Translations under genes and position numbers: made by a program
Shown here: positions 6,293 to 7,643 of the stretch, piece after piece
Numbering within the stretch: position 1 is the stretch's first letter
Layout of the letters: each line of letters begins with the position of its first letter
Assembly (NCBI GenBank): GCA_003697065.1
Contig: RFFY01000007.1
Location: forward strand, 1-7,643
DNA from: Actinomyces sp.
Lineage (GTDB): Bacteria; Actinomycetota; Acidimicrobiia; Acidimicrobiales; Aldehydirespiratoraceae
Length of the DNA stretch: 7,643 nucleotides
Direction: 5' to 3'
The notes under the pieces: generated by a model
What the model was told of the DNA's origin: nothing
The model's input: only the letters and a program-made list of their open reading frames with translations
The model's database searches: none

Positions 6293-7062
6293 CGGGCGCC
6301 CTCGTCGAGCAGGTCGTCGGGGGTGATGGCCCGACCGTAGATCTCGCGGAAGGTCTCGTCGTCGACGTCGGCGATGTCACCGTCGTAGACGAGTTCGCCG
6401 TCGCGCAGGCCCACGAGGCGCCGCCCGTAGTGACGGGCCAGGTCGAGGAAGTGGAGGTTGACCAGGGTGGTGATGCCGAGCTCGGTGTTGATGCGGCGCA
6501 GGTCGCCCATGACCTGGTGGCTGGTGACGGGATCGAGGGCCGCGACCGGTTCGTCGGCGAGCATGACGGTCGGCTCCTGGGCGAGGGCCCGGGCGATGCC
6601 GACCCGTTGCTGCTGACCCCCCGACAGGTCCGAGGCCCGCACGTAGGCCTTCTCCACGATGCCGACCCGCTCCAGGGCCCGGAAGGCGATCTCACGGTCG
6701 GCGGCCGGCCACAGGCCCAGGGTGGAGCGCCAGGCGGGCACCTTGGCCAGGCGTCCCATCAGGACGTTGTTGAGCACCGTCGTGCGGTTCACCAGGTTGA
6801 AGGTCTGGAAGATCATCCCGATCTGGGACCGGATCTCGCGCAGCTCCCGGCGCCCGGCGCCGACGACCTCGCGCCCGTCGACGGTGATGGATCCCGCCGT
6901 GGCGGGCACGAGCCCGTTGAGGGCCCGCAGCAGGGTCGACTTGCCGGCCCCCGAGAGGCCGACGATGACGACGAACTCACCGTCGTCGATGGTGAGCGAC
7001 ACGTCCCGCAGGGCGTGCACACCCCCGCGGTAGGTGACCGAGACGTTCTCGAAGCGGATCAT
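6289..7062 (-). CDS. phnC: PhnC-type phosphonate/phosphate ABC transporter ATPase
   Basis: Cytoplasmic ATPase that powers the PhnDCE importer. It has 257 residues, normal for PhnC, and all catalytic motifs are intact: Walker A GLSGAGKST (35-43), Q-loop Gln86 in MIFQTFNLV, signature LSGGQ (146-150), Walker B VMLADEP with Glu171, D-loop ALDP (175-178) and switch His204 in NLHF. The wording LADEPVAALDP and TTLVNLHFLDLARHYGRRLVGLRDG is characteristic of PhnC. The ATG at 7062 opens directly on MIRFENVSVTY, the usual N-terminus. The frame continues upstream across the phnD end, but that part is Ser/Pro/Thr-rich nonsense. No good Shine-Dalgarno is seen before the ATG; the preceding 52 bases hold a strong hairpin, so translation may be weaker than for phnD. 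Its stop overlaps the next start. Confidence 0.96.
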   Translation of the reverse strand: MIRFENVSVTYRGGVHALRDVSLTIDDGEFVVIVGLSGAGKSTLLRALNGLVPATAGSITVDGREVVGAGRRELREIRSQIGMIFQTFNLVNRTTVLNNVLMGRLAKVPAWRSTLGLWPAADREIAFRALERVGIVEKAYVRASDLSGGQQQRVGIARALAQEPTVMLADEPVAALDPVTSHQVMGDLRRINTELGITTLVNLHFLDLARHYGRRLVGLRDGELVYDGDIADVDDETFREIYGRAITPDDLLDEGAR

Positions 7063-7075
7063 GGGACGAGCCCGG

Positions 7076-7103
7076 GGGGGGCGGGGCGGCGGCCCCACCC
7101 CCC
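7076..7103 (-). other. GC-only 12-bp hairpin between phnD and phnC
   Basis: In the transcript GGGGGGUGGGGC pairs with GCCCCGCCCCCC around the loop CGCC. All twelve positions pair if one G-U wobble is allowed. No U-tract follows, so it is not a standard intrinsic terminator. It fills most of the 52-base gap and could protect the phnD mRNA end or reduce expression of phnC and the permeases. The plus strand here carries runs of 8 and 4 G. Pairing is seen directly; the role is inferred. Confidence 0.55.
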
Positions 7104-7114
7104 ATCGGGTCGGA

Positions 7115-7643
7115 TCAGCCGACGGGCTCGGTGATGCCGAGGGTGGTGGCGGCGTCGCGGACGATGTCGAAGTCGGACTCGTTGGCGCGACGGATGTCGG
7201 TCCAGCCGTAGATCGAGTCGAAGACCTCCTGGCCCTCGTCGGTGTCGAGGTAGGAGTCGACGGCGTCGAAGATGGCGTCCTTGAGCGAGTCGGGCAGCTC
7301 GGTACGCACGGCGACGACGTCGTTGGGGATCTCCGGGGTGATGGCGAACACGACATTGCGCTCACCGACGTCGGGGTGCTCCTTGCGGATGGTGCGACGG
7401 GCGTCGTCGAAGGACAGACCCACGGCGGCGTCGCCGTTGTACACGGCGGTGACCGAGGCGTCGTGGCCGCCGGCGAAGATGGCCTCGATGTCGGCGGCGG
7501 GGTCGATGCCGAGCTGGGTGAGCTGGAGGGCGGGGAACAGGTAACCCGAGGTCGAGCTCTCGCTGGTGAAGGCCACCTTGGCCCCGGCGATCTTGGTCAG
7601 GTCACCGTGGCAGCTGTAGCCGGGCGACACCGGGGTGCCGTCA
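7115..7643 (-). CDS. phnD: PhnD-type phosphate/phosphite/phosphonate-binding protein (5' part outside window)
   Basis: C-terminal part of the solute-binding protein of the adjacent PhnCEE importer; 175 residues are visible. The gene enters through the right edge, so its start, signal peptide and promoter cannot be seen. By usual PhnD length (about 300-340 residues) some 120-160 are missing. Family features are the Ser/Thr-rich ligand loop SESSTSGYLFPA, then IFAGGHDASVTAVYNGDAAVG with the His-Asp seen in phosphonate-binding proteins, FDDAR, and IPNDVVAVRTELPDSLKD. A GTG at 7630 is in frame but lies mid-domain, and the frame is open to the edge (Asp-Gly-Thr-Pro before it), so it is not the real start. 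It is first in its transcription unit relative to phnC. The ligand is uncertain: relatives bind phosphonates, phosphite or phosphate. Confidence 0.93.
   Translation of the reverse strand, partial: DGTPVSPGYSCHGDLTKIAGAKVAFTSESSTSGYLFPALQLTQLGIDPAADIEAIFAGGHDASVTAVYNGDAAVGLSFDDARRTIRKEHPDVGERNVVFAITPEIPNDVVAVRTELPDSLKDAIFDAVDSYLDTDEGQEVFDSIYGWTDIRRANESDFDIVRDAATTLGITEPVG

Noticed and set aside
5496..6695. Upstream open frame continuing phnE2 by 400 codons
   Set aside because: It overlaps phnE1 and phnC in another frame and reads as Arg/Pro/Ser/Thr-rich sequence; the GTG at 5495 has a GGAGG site and the normal family start.
7063..7365. Upstream in-frame extension of phnC
   Set aside because: It overlaps the well-supported phnD end and encodes Ser/Pro/Thr-rich sequence; the ATG at 7062 gives the normal PhnC N-terminus.
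1..7643. A new defence, mobile or CRISPR-like system
   Set aside because: No repeats in arrays, transposase, integrase, nuclease, tRNA or toxin-antitoxin motif was seen; every coding stretch fits one of two known ABC importer families.

Overview
The window is very GC-rich (by eye near 70%) and densely coded. Every gene I can support lies on the minus strand, so transcription runs from the right end to the left. The codon use, GTG starts and a lipoprotein signal peptide ending in Ala-Ala-Ala-Cys followed by an acidic Asp/Ser/Thr/Glu/Gly linker suggest an actinobacterium. The Acidimicrobiia are a reasonable guess, but no rRNA or other marker is present to prove it.

The right half (about 4608-7643) is a PhnDCE-type ABC importer for phosphonate, phosphite or phosphate. 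In transcription order it holds phnD (binding protein, 5' part outside the window), phnC (ATPase) and two different phnE permease genes. The phnC-phnE1 and phnE1-phnE2 junctions are both 4-base GTGA overlaps, so these three genes look translationally coupled. A GC-rich hairpin sits in the 52-base gap between phnD and phnC.

The left half (1-4607) is a second importer, of the AglEFG kind (alpha-glucoside or other oligosaccharide, CUT1 class). It begins with its own control region at about 4444-4551. That region has a candidate -35 box, a LacI-family-like operator (TGTAAACGCTTACA) over the candidate -10 box, and an 8-bp hairpin near the predicted 5' end of the mRNA. Then follow a lipoprotein sugar-binding protein, a gap with a perfect 16-bp stem-loop, a very large MalF/AglF-like permease (669 aa, against roughly 300-350 for most relatives), and a MalG/AglG-like permease. 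The last gene overlaps its neighbour by one base and runs off the left edge with only about ten residues missing by family norms. No sugar-transport ATPase or LacI-type regulator is visible, so both must be encoded outside the window.

The most unusual item is the AglF-like permease. It has an N-terminal region of about 250 residues made of Gly-rich hydrophobic segments, plus two inserted hydrophobic pairs in the core. No tRNA, rRNA, CRISPR array, insertion sequence or phage gene was seen. I did not find a convincing wholly new system; the window reads as two adjacent uptake operons with interesting regulatory and structural details.
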